Of a stretch of 64,000 nt of DNA, positions 19,601 to 30,284 are shown in pieces. Source of the DNA: Prorocentrum cordatum (taxonomy: Eukaryota > Sar > Dinophyceae > Prorocentrales > Prorocentraceae); the NCBI GenBank assembly GCA_963575745.1, contig CAUYUJ010016482.1, positions 82,368-146,367 of the forward strand, given 5' to 3'. Numbering within the stretch: the stretch's first letter is position 1; the number at the start of each line of letters is the position of its first letter. The position numbers and the translations under genes were made by a program. The notes under the pieces were generated by a model. It had not been told where the DNA came from and made no database searches. It saw nothing but the letters and a program-made list of their open reading frames with translations.

Positions 19601-21345
19601 TTTCGGTACACCCCTCACACGGTTCGTGGCCCCATAGGGAGCTCCACCGAAGGTTCCAGTGGCCGGTTCCGCATGCGTGAACGCTATTTATTTCGGCACA
19701 CCCCTCACACGGTTCGTGCCCTCACAGGGAGCTCCACCGAAGGCCTCAGTGGCCGGGCCCGCATGCGTGAACGCCACCTATTTCGGCACACCCCTCACAC
19801 GGTTCGTGGCCCCGCAGGGAGCTCCACCGAAGGCTCCAGTGGCTGGGTCCGCATGCGTGAACGCCACCTATTTCGGCACACACCTCACACGGTTCGTGGC
19901 CCCACAGGAAGCTCCACCGCAGGTTCCAGTGGCTGGGTCCGCATGCGTCAACGCCATTTTTTTCGGCACACCCCTCACACGATTCGTGGCCCCACAGGGA
20001 GCTCCACCGAAGGCCCCATTTGCAGGGTCCGCATGCGTCAACGCCACCTATTGGGCAAACCCCTCACACGGCTCGTGGCCCCACAGGGAGCTCTACCGAA
20101 GGCTCCAGTGGCAGGGTCCGCATGCGTGAATGCCACCCATTTCGGCGCACCCCTCACACGGTTCGTGGCCCCACATGGAGCTCCACCGACGGCGTCAGTG
20201 GCAGTGTCCGCATGCGTCAACGCCCCCCCATGTAGGCACACCCCTCACACGGTTCGTGGCCCCACAGGGAGCTCCACCGAAGGCTCCAGTGGCCGGGTCC
20301 GCATGCGTCAACGCCACCTATGTCGGCACCCTCTTACACGGTTCGTGGCCCCACAGGGAGCTCTACCGAAGGCCCCAGTGGCAGGGTCCGCATGCGTGAA
20401 CGCCACCCATTTCGGCGCACCCCTCACACGGTTCGTGGCCCCATAGGGAGCTCCACCGAAGGCTTCAGTGGCAGGGTCCGCATGCGTTAACGCCACCCAT
20501 TTCGGCCTCCCCTCACACGGTTCGTGGCCCCACAGGGAGCTCCACCGAAGGCTCCAGTGGCAGGGTCCGCATGCGTCAACGTTACTTAATTTGGCGCACC
20601 CCTCATACGGTTCGTGGGCCCATAGGGAGCTCCACCGAAGGCCCCAGTGGCAGGGTCCGCATGCGTCAATGCCACCCATGCAGGCACACCCCTCACACGA
20701 TTCGTGGCCCCACAGGGAGCTCCACCGAAGGCCCCATTTGCAGGGTCCGCATGCGTCAACGCCACCCATCTCGGCGCACCCCTCGCATGTTTCGTGGCCC
20801 CATATGGAGCTCCACCGAAGGCTCAGTGGCAGGGTCCGCATGCGTTAACGCTACCCATTTCGGCCTCCCCTCACACGGTTCGTGGCCCCACAGGGAGCTC
20901 CACCGAAGGCTCCTGTGGCAGGGTCCGCATGCGTCAACGTTACTTACTTTGGCGCACCCCTCACACGGTTCGTGGGCCCATAGGGAGCTCCACCGAAGGC
21001 CCCAGTGGCAGGGTCCGCATGCGTCAATGCCACCCATGCAGGCGCACCCTTCACACGGTTCGTGGCCCCGTAGAGAGCTCCACCGAATGCTCCAGTGGCC
21101 GGGTCCGCATGCGTCAACGCCACCCATGTCGGCGCCTTCCTCGCACGTTTCGTGGCCCCACAGGGAGCGCCACCGAAGGCAGGCACACCCCTCACACTGT
21201 TCGTGGCTCCGTAGAGAGCTCCACCGAAGGCTCCATTGCCAGGGTCCGCATGCGCCAACGTTACTTATTTCGGCGCACCCCTCACACGGTTCGTGGCCCC
21301 ACAGGGAGCTTCACCGAAGGCTCCAGTGGCCGGGTCCGCAGCGGA
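19601..21345. repeat. 90-bp tandem repeat array A1
   Basis: About 19 copies. The landmark CCCCTCACACGGTTCGTG falls at 19611, 19701 and 19791, exactly 90 bp apart. Each unit also has AGGGAGCTCCACCGAAGGC and GGTCCGCATGCGT. Because 90 is 30 codons, several frames on both strands stay open and read as 30-residue repeat proteins (for example MRQRH..FRHTPHTVRGP). Different frames are open in different parts, which argues against one conserved protein. Confidence 0.97.
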
Positions 21346-21830
21346 AGCGAGAGAGAGAGAGAGAGGATCATGAGCTGGGAAACATTGCAGACAAAACCGC
21401 CGCGCACGGGGCTTGGGCCTCTGCGGACTAGCTGGTCAGGATGGCAGCACGCTGCGGAAACAGGGAGAGGATAATGAGACGGGAAGAAGATGGAGACAGA
21501 ACGGCTGCGCACGGGGCCCGGGCCAAAGCAAGAAACCAAGAACGCCACGCGCAACGGAAACAGAGAGCGAGAGGATAATGACACGTGAAGAACATGGATA
21601 CAAAACGGCCGCGCGCGGGGCTCAGGCCAAAGCAAGAAACCAAGACTGCCACGCGCAACGCAAACAGGGAGAGAGGAGGACACGCTGGGAAGAAAATGGA
21701 GACAGCACGGCCGCGCACGGGGCTCGGGCCAAACCAAGACAACAACCGTGCAACACGCAACGGAACCACAGAGAGAGGAGACTACGCAGGTAAGAAACTG
21801 AAGACAACACGGCCGCGCACGGGGCTCGGG
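21346..21830. repeat. 102-105-bp tandem repeat array B1
   Basis: About five copies marked by CGCGCACGGGGC at 21401, 21506, 21610, 21712 and 21814 (spacing 105, 104, 102, 102). The units start with a GAGAGAGAGGA purine tract and contain AACGGAAACAG. Confidence 0.9.
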
Positions 21831-21886
21831 CCACCGCGGGCTTCCCTCCTCCGTCTCATCTCCTTCGCGGCACTCGCAGCTGCATA

Positions 21887-22075
21887 CGGTAGGTTCGTGT
21901 CGTGTCAACCGGCCGCGACCCCGCCAGCGGCGTTCAACTTTGAACGCCGCGGGCGACCCAGAATCGTTCGATGTTGAACGAAGTGGACGTTTCGGAAGCG
22001 GCCGATCGTTCAAGGTTGAACGATCCCCGCGGTGTCAGAAACCAACGCCGAAGTCGGCACGACACGAACCTGCCG
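21887..22075. mobile_element. 189-bp TA-flanked inverted-repeat element, copy 1
   Basis: Left end CGGTAGGTTCGTGTCGTGTC and right end (reverse complement) CGGCAGGTTCGTGTCGTGCC form about 23-bp terminal inverted repeats. TA dinucleotides flank both ends (21885-21886, 22076-22077). Internally it has GATCGTTCAA-GG-TTGAACGATC (22004-22025) and GCGTTCAA-CT-TTGAACGC. A paralogous empty site with a single TA at 24775-24776 supports insertion with a TA duplication. TA duplication and small size fit a non-autonomous Tc1/mariner-like element; no transposase is present. Confidence 0.93.
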
Positions 22076-22315
22076 TATGGTTGGGTCCTTCGTCAGGCTA
22101 ATTTTCCCAAACATCTTGTGGAGGTGGGTCCTCGTTTTGAAGAGACAGCGCCCCGCGTCACTCCTCCCGCTGCCCCCTCCCAGTCCTCCCATCCCTGCCT
22201 CTCCTCTCCCTGCGACGTCATCACCATCATTATCGTGCTGTTCATCGTGAGCACCATCGCCGTCATCGGCGTCATCAACATCGCCATCGTCAGCGTCGTG
22301 TCTCTGTTCTCCGCA

Positions 22316-23393
22316 TGTCCACCATTTCGGCACACCCCTCACACGGTTCGTGGCCCCACAGGGAGCTCCACCGAAGGCTCCAGTGGCAAGGCCCGCATGC
22401 GTGAACGCCACCCATTTCGGCGCATCTCTCACACGGTTCGTGCCCCCCACAGGGAGCTCCACCGAAGGCCCCAGTTGCAGGGTCCGCATGCGTCAACGCC
22501 ACTCATGTCGGTACACCCCTCACACGTTTCGTGGCCCGATAGTGAGCTCCACCGAAGGCTCCAGTGGCAGGGTCCGCATGCGTGAACGCCACCTATTTCG
22601 GCACACCCCTCACACGGTTCGTGCCCCCACAGGGAGCTCCCAGGGAGCTCCACCAAAGGCCCCACTGGCAGGGTCCGCATGCGTCAACGCCACCCATGCA
22701 GGCACACCCTTCACACGTTTCGTGGCCCCGTAGAGAGCTCCACCGAAGGCTCCATTGCCAGGGTCCGCATGCGTGAACGCCACAAACTGCGGCACCCCCC
22801 TCACACGGGTCGTGGCCCCACAGGGAGCCCGCATGCGTCAACGCCCCCCATGTAGGCGCACCCCTCACACGGTTCGTGGCCCCATAGGGAGCTCCACCGA
22901 AGGCTCCAGTGGCAGGGTCCGCATACGTGAGCGCCACAAATTTCGGCACCCCCCTCACACGGTTCGTAGCCACACAGGGAGATCCACCGAACATTCTCTG
23001 GCAGTGTCCGCATGCGTCAACGCCACCTATGTCGGTACACCCCTCACACGGTTCGTGGCCTCACAGGGAGCTTCTCCGAAGGCCCCAGTGGCAGGGTCCA
23101 CATGCGTCAACGCCACCCATCTTGGCGCACCTCTCGCACGTTTCGTGGCCCCACAGGGAGCTCCACCGAAGGCAGGCACACCCCTCACACGGTTCGTGGC
23201 CCCACAGGAAGTTCCACCGAAGGCTCCAGTGGCACAGGCCGCACGCGGGGACCGCCACCCATTTTGGCACACCCCTCACACGGTTCGTGGCCCCGCAGGG
23301 AGCTCCACCCAGGACTCCATTGGCACAGGCCGCATACGGGGACCGCCACCCATGTAGGCACACCCCTCACACGGTTCGTGGCCCCAAGAAGCG
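22316..23393. repeat. 90-bp tandem repeat array A2
   Basis: About 12 copies of the same unit as A1, more irregular, with partial units near 22640, 22815 and 23175. The last copies diverge (ACAGGCCGCATACGGGGACC). Confidence 0.95.
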
Positions 23394-24240
23394 CCCAGAC
23401 AGGCGCCGCGAAGCGCAGACGCAGCCCCAGCTATGACGATGTCTGGATTTTTTTCAGAAAGGTATCCGGAAGAACCTAGCATTTGGTGCAGGCTGGAGTG
23501 ACCCGGGGAGCTCGGTCACCTCGCGGGCGCGACGATGACCCTAGCGTTCGCGTCGCGGCCCGGGCTGGACGTGCTCTTCTCCAGGGGGCATCGCGAGGGC
23601 GCGAAGATAACCGCGCACCGCGGGGCACCCGGAAGCTTCGAGGCGAGGTACTTTCTGGCATTCGGTGCAGGCTGGTGCGACTCGGGGAGCTCGGTCACCT
23701 TAGGGGCGACGTCGGTCGCCTCGGCCGGTCGGCTGCCATTCTCCGCTCGCCCATGCCCAGCGCCAACGACGCAGCAGTTGAGTTTTAGCATGCGCGGAGC
23801 GGCAGCGTCTGGGACGACCCGCGCGCGTCGCCGGGACTCCTTCGGGGCGACCAGCGCGCGTCGCGGGGACTCCGTGCTGCGCTCTGCGCGGCACCTCGCT
23901 CGCCCGTCCTCGCTCTGCCCAGCGGCCAGCGCTTGGCCCGCTGTCGGCCAGCCAGCTAGCTTTCTTTTTGTTCCGCGCAGCGGACGACCCGCGCGCGTCG
24001 CCTGGACCCCTGCGGGGCGACTGGCGCGCGTCGCGGGGGCTCCGCGCTGCGCTCTGCCCAAAGCCGCGGTCGCCATGACGCGAGCTCACAGCGCGTTGCT
24101 TTGCCCAGTGCCGCGGACGACCCGCGCGCGTCGCCGGAACTCCTCTGGGGCGACCGGCGCGCGTCGGGGGAACTCCGCGATGCGCTCCGCTTAGAGCCGC
24201 GGCCATCGCGACGCTAGGACGAAGCGGGGAGAAGGGCGTG
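23394..24240. repeat. GC-rich insert with three spaced GACCCGCGCGCGTCG units
   Basis: Found only in unit 2. CGACCCGCGCGCGTCGCC occurs at about 23815, 23986 and 24118, each followed by GGGGCGAC and GCGCGCGTCG and then TCCG-GCTGCGCTC. 23510-23530 and 23685-23700 share GGGAGCTCGGTCACCT. A 219-codon frame is open here but shows no domain. Confidence 0.7.
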
Positions 24241-24720
24241 AGCTCGGAACAAACAAGGGGACAAAATGGCCGCGCACGGGGCTCGGGACACCGCGGGCCA
24301 GGCCGGTGAAGAATGCAACGCGCAATGGAAACGAGAGAGAGAGAGAGAGAGAGAAAGAGGATTTTGAGTTGGGAAGAGCTTGGAGACAAGCCCGCCTCGC
24401 ACGGGGCTTGGGCCACCGCGGGCTAGGTGGTTAACTGGCAGCGCTCTGCGGAAGCAGGGAAAGAAGATAATGAGACGGGAAGAATATGAAGACATAGCGG
24501 CCGCGCACAGGGCTCAGGCCAAAACGAGCAACCAAGAATGGCAATCGCAAAGTAAACAAGGAGAGATGCTAATGAGCTGGGAAGCGCATGGAAGACAAAA
24601 CGGCCGTGCAAGGGGCTCAGGCCAAATCAAGAAAACGAGCGTGCAACACGCAACCGAAACACAGAGAAAGGATAATACGCTTGGACAAGAACGGCAAATC
24701 GGCCGTGCACGGGGCTCGGG
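24241..24720. repeat. 102-105-bp tandem repeat array B2
   Basis: About five diverged copies of the B unit, with CGCGCACGGGGCTCGGG or CGTGCAAGGGGCTC as landmarks and a (GA)n run at 24332-24357. Confidence 0.85.
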
Positions 24721-24774
24721 TCACCGCGGGCCTCCCTCCTCCGTCTCATCTCTTTCGCGGTATGCGCAGCTGCA

Positions 24775-24776
24775 TA
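24775..24776. other. Paralogous empty TA site of the 189-bp element
   Basis: CAGCTGCA-TA-TGGTTGGG here matches the flanks of the filled site, CAGCTGCA-TA at 21877-21886 and TA-TGGTTGGG at 22076-22085, with the element absent. Confidence 0.9.
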
Positions 24777-24805
24777 TGGTTGGGTCCTTCGTCCGGCTAA
24801 TTCAT

Positions 24806-25250
24806 TGGTTGGGATGTGTACATATATACATCTGTGTGTGTGTGTGTGTGAAAATCATTTCCTATGTTTCAAGCTGTATCTATATATGTCTGAATCTTTT
24901 CAACCTATCATTTTATTGTTGAGTGACAAAAATGACCAGGCACTTTTCCTCGATTTCGGTCCTCGTGGGTCTTTTGTCGGGCCGCCAGACCACCAGAAAT
25001 GAGGCCGGGGGGAACGAATATTCCCAGGGAAACGATCGGGACCGCTTGGGACCGCGGATTGACAAATTGTATCGGCGGGTGTCAGGGTACAAATCGTTCC
25101 ACGCGTTTCGGGGCTTTCACGAGGCCCCGGAACACTGGAACGGCCGCAGCGCCCGATACATTATCCAGATTTTATCAGTGTCTTGGCTGCGACTCAGGGT
25201 ACGCATCCAGATCGCTTTTGAGTAGAGCGCTGTGGTTGAGTCTTACTGTG
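24806..25250. other. Stretch without a supported gene
   Basis: AT-richer than its surroundings at 24815-24930, with a GT run at 24834-24849. No recognised feature. Confidence 0.4.
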
Positions 25251-25960
25251 TTGGGTTCTCGCTTCGAGAGCACTGAGGTCGAGTCTTCCTCTTCTTCTCC
25301 TCCCCCCTCCGCCGTCCTGCCTCCTACTTCCTGCCTCCTGTCTCCTCTTCCTTCTCTTCTTCCTCCGTTGTCCTATCCTTCGTCCTGCTTGCGACCCTGG
25401 AGGACTGCGAACTGCGGAACTGTCGCCGCTGTAGTGGGCTCCTGGGAGGTCCAGCGGAGTGGAGTGGTACGCACAGCCAGTTGGGACCTTGCGGCGCCTT
25501 GCGTGGCTGCGAAGCGCGCAACTGTCGCCACTTTCATGGGTTCCTGGGAGGCCCAGCGGAGTGGAGTGGTACGCGGACCCAGTTGAGACTTCGTGCGTGG
25601 CTGCGAAGCGTGCATCTGTCGCCACTTGCGTGGGCTCCTGGGAGGTCCAGCGGAGTTGAGTGGTACGCGGACCCAGTTGGGTCTTCGCGGCGCCCTGCGT
25701 GGCTGCGAAGAGCGCAACTGTCGCCACTTGCGTGTGCTCCTGGGAGGTCCAGCGGAGTGGAGTGGTACGCAGACCCAGTTGGGTCTTCGCGGCGCCCTGC
25801 GTGGCTGCGAAGCGCGCAACTGTCGCCACTGTCGTAGGCTCCTGGGAGGTCCAGCGGAGTGGAGTGGTACGCAGACCCAGTTGGGACGTCGCGGCGCCCT
25901 GCGTGGCTGCGAAGCGCGCAAGTGTCGCCTTTTTCGTGGGCTCCTCGGATGCCGCAACGA
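25251..25960. repeat. Lead module plus 102-bp tandem array
   Basis: 25251-25400 is a TTGGGTTCTCGCTTCGAGAG lead followed by CT-rich sequence. TGTCGCC then marks units at 25421, 25523, 25617, 25719, 25821 and 25923: period 102, once 94 through loss of a GCGGCGCC segment. As 102 is 34 codons, long repeat-protein-like frames are open on both strands. A related lead plus one partial unit lies at 56117-56310. Confidence 0.93.
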
Positions 25961-26424
25961 GAAATGCAACTGACAACAAGTACCCGCATCCAAAATGGCA
26001 AGGGTTTCATAGCGCGCGGCGCTGTTCCTTCACGCAACGCTCGGCGCTGTCGCATCGCAGCTCGCAGGGAGCCGCTGCGCCACGCAGCGCATGGCGCTGT
26101 TCTTTCGTCGGCGTGGCCTGCCATCCTCAGGTGCTTCTGGCCCGCCATGCCACCCCGCGCGCTTGCCTCGCTTGGAGCGACGCGCTGTTCTGCTATAGAG
26201 CAGGCGCATGGCGCTGTTCTTTCCCTCGTATGGTGCGCTCGGCGCTGTTGCTGCTACTGAACATGCATCTCCCTCCTCCACACCCCTCTGTATGCTTAGG
26301 TCTTCGTCTCGATATTGCTTATTCCTGCATGCTTTCTTGCGCACATCCTGGGGGCTCGTGCTGACTGCGGGTCCCTCAACATGCCTTTGTGCAGTGGGCG
26401 GTCCTGTATGCATCTGTATACAGC
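25961..26424. repeat. GGCGCTGTTC-rich stretch, no supported gene
   Basis: GGCGCTGTTC or close variants occur at about 26017, 26043, 26092, 26211 and 26240, spaced irregularly. 26280-26424 shows nothing recognisable. Confidence 0.5.
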
Positions 26425-26500
26425 TAGGATCGAGGTCGGCTCGGGGCGGGTACCCCCGTGTTCTTCGTGCTTGTTGGGTGTTCTTGTGTACTTCAGATTT
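26425..26500. repeat. Dispersed repeat R1, copy 3
   Basis: GATCGAGGTCGGCTCGGGG, then CCCCCGTGTTCTTCGTGCTT. It ends before a degraded tail. Confidence 0.82.
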
Positions 26501-26547
26501 CGTAACAAGTGGCACGCGCGCCATGGCTCTTGCACAAAAAGGAAAGG

Positions 26548-26647
26548 NNNNNNNNNNNNNNNNNNNNNNNNNNNNNNNNNNNNNNNNNNNNNNNNNNNNN
26601 NNNNNNNNNNNNNNNNNNNNNNNNNNNNNNNNNNNNNNNNNNNNNNN
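26548..26647. other. Assembly gap (100 N)
   Basis: Exactly 100 N, opening directly into a (TGA)n/(GAT)n array. The array probably caused the gap. Confidence 0.99.
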
Positions 26648-26691
<44 letters not shown>

Positions 26692-26692
26692 T

Positions 26693-26724
<32 letters not shown>

Positions 26725-26944
26725 TTGATGGAGGGGGGGGTGCGGTTGCCGAAATAAAGTGGTCGGAGCTCTAGACACCCTGTGCAAGATAATAAAGTGG
26801 TCGGGGCGGAGGGGGCACTGGGCGGGCGCTGGAGCCGCGGGAGGGCGCTGAGACGGAGGGGGCGCATGATGATGATGATGATGTGGATGATGATGGTCAT
26901 GATGGTGATTATGATGGTGATGATGGTGAGGATGATGGTGATGG

Positions 26945-27022
<78 letters not shown>

Positions 27023-27027
27023 GGTGA

Positions 27028-27114
<87 letters not shown>

Positions 27115-27131
27115 GGATGAATGTGAGATGA
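26648..27131. repeat. (GAT)n arrays around one copy of module C
   Basis: GAT triplets at 26648-26727 and 26866-27131. Between them lies non-repeat sequence that includes module C copy 1. Confidence 0.95.
26729..26797. repeat. Module C, copy 1
   Basis: Shares GGGGGTGCGG, CCGAAATAAAGTGGTCGG and CTCTAGACACCCTGTGCAAG with 27160-27228. The two copies flank the second GAT array, as if the array sat inside a tandem duplication. Confidence 0.92.
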
Positions 27132-27159
27132 TGATGATTGATTTGTTTTGATGATTTTG

Positions 27160-27228
27160 GAAGGGGGTGCGGTGCCGAAATAAAGTGGTCGGAGCTCTAG
27201 ACACCCTGTGCAAGAGAATAAAAGGGAG
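27160..27228. repeat. Module C, copy 2
   Basis: Nearly identical to 26729-26797 across about 65 bp, the strongest short duplication in this part. Confidence 0.92.
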
Positions 27229-27371
27229 GGGGTCTCAACCCTCCCAGACGAGAAGTTTTAGACCCCCCCCCGTGGGAGAACCCTCCAAAACATCGTCCCC
27301 AGACCCCCCGAGGCCCTCCAAGATAGCCTGGAAGAGACCCCCCCCCCGAAATGAGCCCCCCTCCTTTTTAT

Positions 27372-27480
27372 TACGAAATCTGGAGTATCCAGGGGGAGGT
27401 TGCCTTCGAGTGTTCTTCAATTTGGCCGGCGGGGGGTTTCGTGTTCTTGAAGGATGCTCTTTTGGCTTGGGTCTGGATGC
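27372..27480. repeat. Dispersed repeat R1, copy 4
   Basis: GGGGGAGGTTGCC, GTGTTCTTCAATTTGGCC and GTTCTTGAAGGATGCTC correspond to the second half of copy 2 at 16738-16900. Confidence 0.82.
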
Positions 27481-27539
27481 GGAGTGATTTCTGCCTTGTT
27501 TTTTGTTGGGGGGTCGGGGCAGGCGGGGGGTTCGTGTGT

Positions 27540-27647
27540 TTGTCTTCGTCGTGGTCGTTGTCATCGTCTTTGTCGTCGTCGTCGTCTTTGTTGTGGTCGG
27601 TGCTGTCTTCGACTTCGTCTTCGTCGTCGTCGTCGCTGTCGTCTTTG

Positions 27648-27712
<65 letters not shown>

Positions 27713-27915
27713 ACCTCGCCGTCGTCGCCGGCTGACCTTTGGCCCTTCGCGCGCGCAAGGTCGGACCCCCCGTCGCCGATTGCGGGGCCCGATCCGGTGG
27801 GCGGCAGCGCGGCGGCCGAGGCCGGGCGGCCGCTGCGGTCTGGGGCCCGGGGGGCTCTCGGCTTCCCAGACAAGGGGCCCCGCGACGACGACGACGACGA
27901 CGACGCCGCCGCCGA

Positions 27916-27947
<32 letters not shown>

Positions 27948-27960
27948 TCGCCGGTGGCCA
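27540..27960. repeat. (GTC)n and (GAC)n triplet runs
   Basis: GTC triplets dominate 27540-27735, and GAC/GCC triplets 27885-27960, on the same strand. Sequence between is GC-rich without a domain. GACGAC followed by CACGCGTGCGCGCGGTGAGG at about 27959 recurs near 32510 (CACGCGTGTGCGCGGTGAGG). Confidence 0.88.
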
Positions 27961-28383
27961 CGCGTGCGCGCGGTGAGGCCCAGTCAGGGGCAACGAAAGG
28001 GGGGGATAGGCATAGGGAGGGACGCATCGACCCCCAATCGCCCACAGATCGCCGATAGGGGTCCGATGGCCCACCCCCGCCCAGGAACGTGCGGGTTTGC
28101 TTTCGGGGGCCTATCGCCGATCGATCTGCGATGTATCGCCGATTCCAGGTCGATGCTTCCCCCTCTACGCCAGTTCTCCCCCCAATCGTTGCCCTCTAGG
28201 GGCCCGCCTTCTCCGTGGCGAGCTCCCCCGAGATCCGAGACTCAGAGGTTCGAGGCACGAGGTTTTCCCCTTAAACAGTGCTCGCAGCACTAGGGGTTCT
28301 TACTTCGGTTAACGATTTCGGGACCCTCGCCGCAAAACCGCCGCCCGTGCCGCCCGTCGCCGCCCGTCGTCGCCCGTCGCACC
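27961..28383. other. Stretch without a supported gene
   Basis: Contains CGCCGATCGATCTGCGATG and related short phrases. No domain. Confidence 0.4.
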
Positions 28384-28715
28384 GCGTAGATTGCATTACA
28401 TAGCACCATATATCTTATATATATGTGTATATATAGACATGTGTATGTATGTATGTATGTATATATATATATATATATAGTACACCGCATCGGCTGCATT
28501 ACATAAGTTGCATCGCATACATTGCACCACATATATTACACCTCGTAGACTGCATTACATAGGTTGCATCGCACGCATTGCACCCCCTCTATGTTGCTCC
28601 GCGTATCTGGCGTTACACACGTTGCATCATCGCATACATTGCACCACATTTCTTACACCGCATCTACTGCATCGTGCCTTGCACACGCTGCACCACACAT
28701 ATTGCACCGCGCAGA
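28384..28715. repeat. GCATTACATA-type minisatellite with a TA core
   Basis: Units of about 45 bp such as GTTGCATCGCATACATTGCAC followed by CACATATATTACACC, with a TATATATGTGTATATA tract at 28414-28480. A related minisatellite occupies 35305-35550. Confidence 0.85.
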
Positions 28716-28928
28716 TTGCAAGAATTTGCTGTTTGGGGTCCACGCTGGCGAACGTTCCGTACATTTCCATCGGTTCGCGGCGGTTTTCCAGCCTCGGGAC
28801 GCGTTCCAGCGGCTGCGCCCTGCCGACAGGCGCCTCGGGGTGCGCGGATGGTCCCGAATCAGCGGCCGGAGGCCCGAGGTATGACCCGAAGACGAGATGC
28901 GGGCGCGCCGTCCCGGAGATACGAAGGA
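28716..28928. repeat. Paralogous module E, copy 1
   Basis: Follows the minisatellite with CTGTTTGGGGTCCACGCTGG and later CGGCCGGAGGCCCGAGGT and GACCCGAAGAC. The minisatellite at 35305 is likewise followed by CTGTTTGGGGACCGCGTTGG (35562) and, further on, CCGCCGGAGGCCCGAGTT (35943). Confidence 0.7.
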
Positions 28929-28929
28929 C

Positions 28930-29040
28930 TGCAAAAAACCAAGGATTGCAAAAACGAAGGATTGCAAAAAAACCCTAGGACGAAGGATTGCAAAAAAACC
29001 CTAGGTTTTTTTTTGCAATCCTAGGTTTTTTTGCAATCCG
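28930..29040. repeat. Nested direct and inverted GGATTGCAAAA repeats
   Basis: GGATTGCAAAAA occurs three times in direct orientation (about 28943, 28959, 28985) and twice inverted (ending 29021 and 29039). The inner hairpin is 28985-29021. The outer arms 28959-28979 and 29019-29039 pair perfectly. The arms meet at CCCTAGG. Confidence 0.9.
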
Positions 29041-29614
29041 ACGCTCCGAAACATTGCAGCGGCAGGCCGGTTTTCTGTCATTTTCGGCCCCGGGGGTGCC
29101 CCCAACGGGCCCCGGACGACAAGCTGGCCCTGTGGGGAAGTGGTGCAGACCTCCGGCGGGTCCATACGCGCCGTGCGTTTTCGTCGGGTCTCGGGCGCTG
29201 GGGTCAGCACAGATGGACCCGGCGCGGACATTCGAATAGGAGACCGGCTACGTAGTAGATTCATTCCAGAATTTGTTCGTCGAGTCTGCGAAACATGTGT
29301 GGGTTCTCGTAGATATGCGACGTTGTGCGTATTTCTTTTCTGATTCGACGAGAGAGAATCAATCAATGTTGGGGTAAATCAATTCTGTTGTCGATCTCCT
29401 GCTCGAGCAATTCCGCAGGGCGATGGGGCCCATGGGTCTCCGGTCCAAATGTTTCGCGATGTTGCATTTTTTTCAGACCCCCTAAGTCTGAGATTTCGCA
29501 GGTGAGGAAACTCTGCAACAGACGGGGTCCGTCGGTTCATCGTTTGTCTGGTTCAGGGGGATCATGCATGTCCGTGTGCTTACACGAGGAATATTCAGAA
29601 ATAGTGAAGAGATA
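29041..29614. other. Stretch without a supported gene
   Basis: Lower GC than most of the window and no obvious repeat. No recognised protein domain in any frame. Confidence 0.4.
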
Positions 29615-29730
29615 GTCTGGGGACGACTTTTCGATATTTTGTTTGACAATTTTTGAATATTCTTGGGGTATTTAAGATTCTTCGTCCAACATCCGCCTGT
29701 AGGGGGACATGCCCGACCTAAGCCTAGGGG
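29615..29730. repeat. Dispersed module D, copy 2
   Basis: CTGGGGACGACTTTTCGATA, T-rich stretch, CATCCGCCTGTAGGGGGA and CATGCCCGACCTAAG match the order of copy 1 at 14618-14792. Confidence 0.85.
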
Positions 29731-29924
29731 CTGATTGATGGCTTTGGCAGCTCTCGCGGGGGCGGCGGATTGCTTCCTAGGCAGGGGCAGGCGTCTCCCA
29801 GAGCTCCACAGTCCGCCTGGCTCGGAGGCGGGAGATCAAATATCCGGCTGGAAGCTTCCGCCTGGCGTGGGGGCATGATTTGGCACATCCGTGTCATTTG
29901 GGGGCGGTCCGGACCTGTTAATTG
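29731..29924. other. Stretch without a supported gene
   Basis: Contains the phrases CCGCCTGGCTCGGAGGC and CCGCCTGGCGTGGGGGC. Nothing further is recognised. Confidence 0.4.
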
Positions 29925-30230
29925 AACATTGCACCGTTACACCATTACACCTTTTTTGAAAAGGGTATATCACTTCCTTGCACCACTTTGGAAACGGTGC
30001 CCAGTGTACACCACTACACCATCACAACATTTTGAACATGGTGCAGTATTTGCGCCCTCACACCATGACAACATAACACCACTACACCATTGCACCATTT
30101 TGACAAGGGTGTACGGATTACACCATTACACCATTACACCATTTGGGGATTACAACATCACACCATTCTGGCGAACGGTGTAAGCATACACCATTACACC
30201 ATTCTGAAGAACGGTGTGTCAGCATTATTC
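29925..30230. repeat. CACCATTA-type minisatellite, plus orientation
   Basis: Units such as TTACACCATTACACCA with T-rich inserts (TTTTGACAAGGGTG). The complementary orientation (GGTGTAATGG) makes up 31340-31560. Confidence 0.9.
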
Positions 30231-30284
30231 TGGGGCGTTGATCTGCTGAGGGGTGGGGTGTCGGGCTGGCTGGCTGGATCAGGC

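Larger units (their letters stand above)
19378..22101. repeat. Segmental duplication unit 1 (about 2.7 kb)
   Basis: Order: a 200-bp lead (TTGGGTCCTCGTTTTGAAGA, then CATCATTATCGTG and ATCGCCGTCATCGGCGTC), a 90-bp-period array, a 102-105-bp-period array, a CTCCCTCCTCCGTCTC phrase, the 189-bp element, and TGGTTGGGTCCTTCGTC. Unit 2 at 22102-24805 repeats this order. Confidence 0.88.
22102..24805. repeat. Segmental duplication unit 2 (about 2.7 kb)
   Basis: Repeats unit 1: the 200-bp lead at 22102-22315, the 90-bp array to 23393, the 102-105-bp array at 24241-24720 and the CTCCCTCCTCCGTCTC phrase. It lacks the 189-bp element, has a shorter 90-bp array, and contains an extra 0.85-kb stretch at 23394-24240. 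Confidence 0.88.

Noticed and set aside
19601-21345. CRISPR array
   Set aside because: The units are contiguous 90-bp copies without unique spacers, in a eukaryotic context. The same holds for the 102-bp array and array P.
20571-21431. 286-residue repeat protein as a real gene
   Set aside because: Different frames are open in different parts of the array and on both strands. No start context or non-repeat domain.
28959-29021. Interstitial telomere repeat
   Set aside because: AAACCCTAGG occurs as part of a hairpin, without tandem TTTAGGG units.
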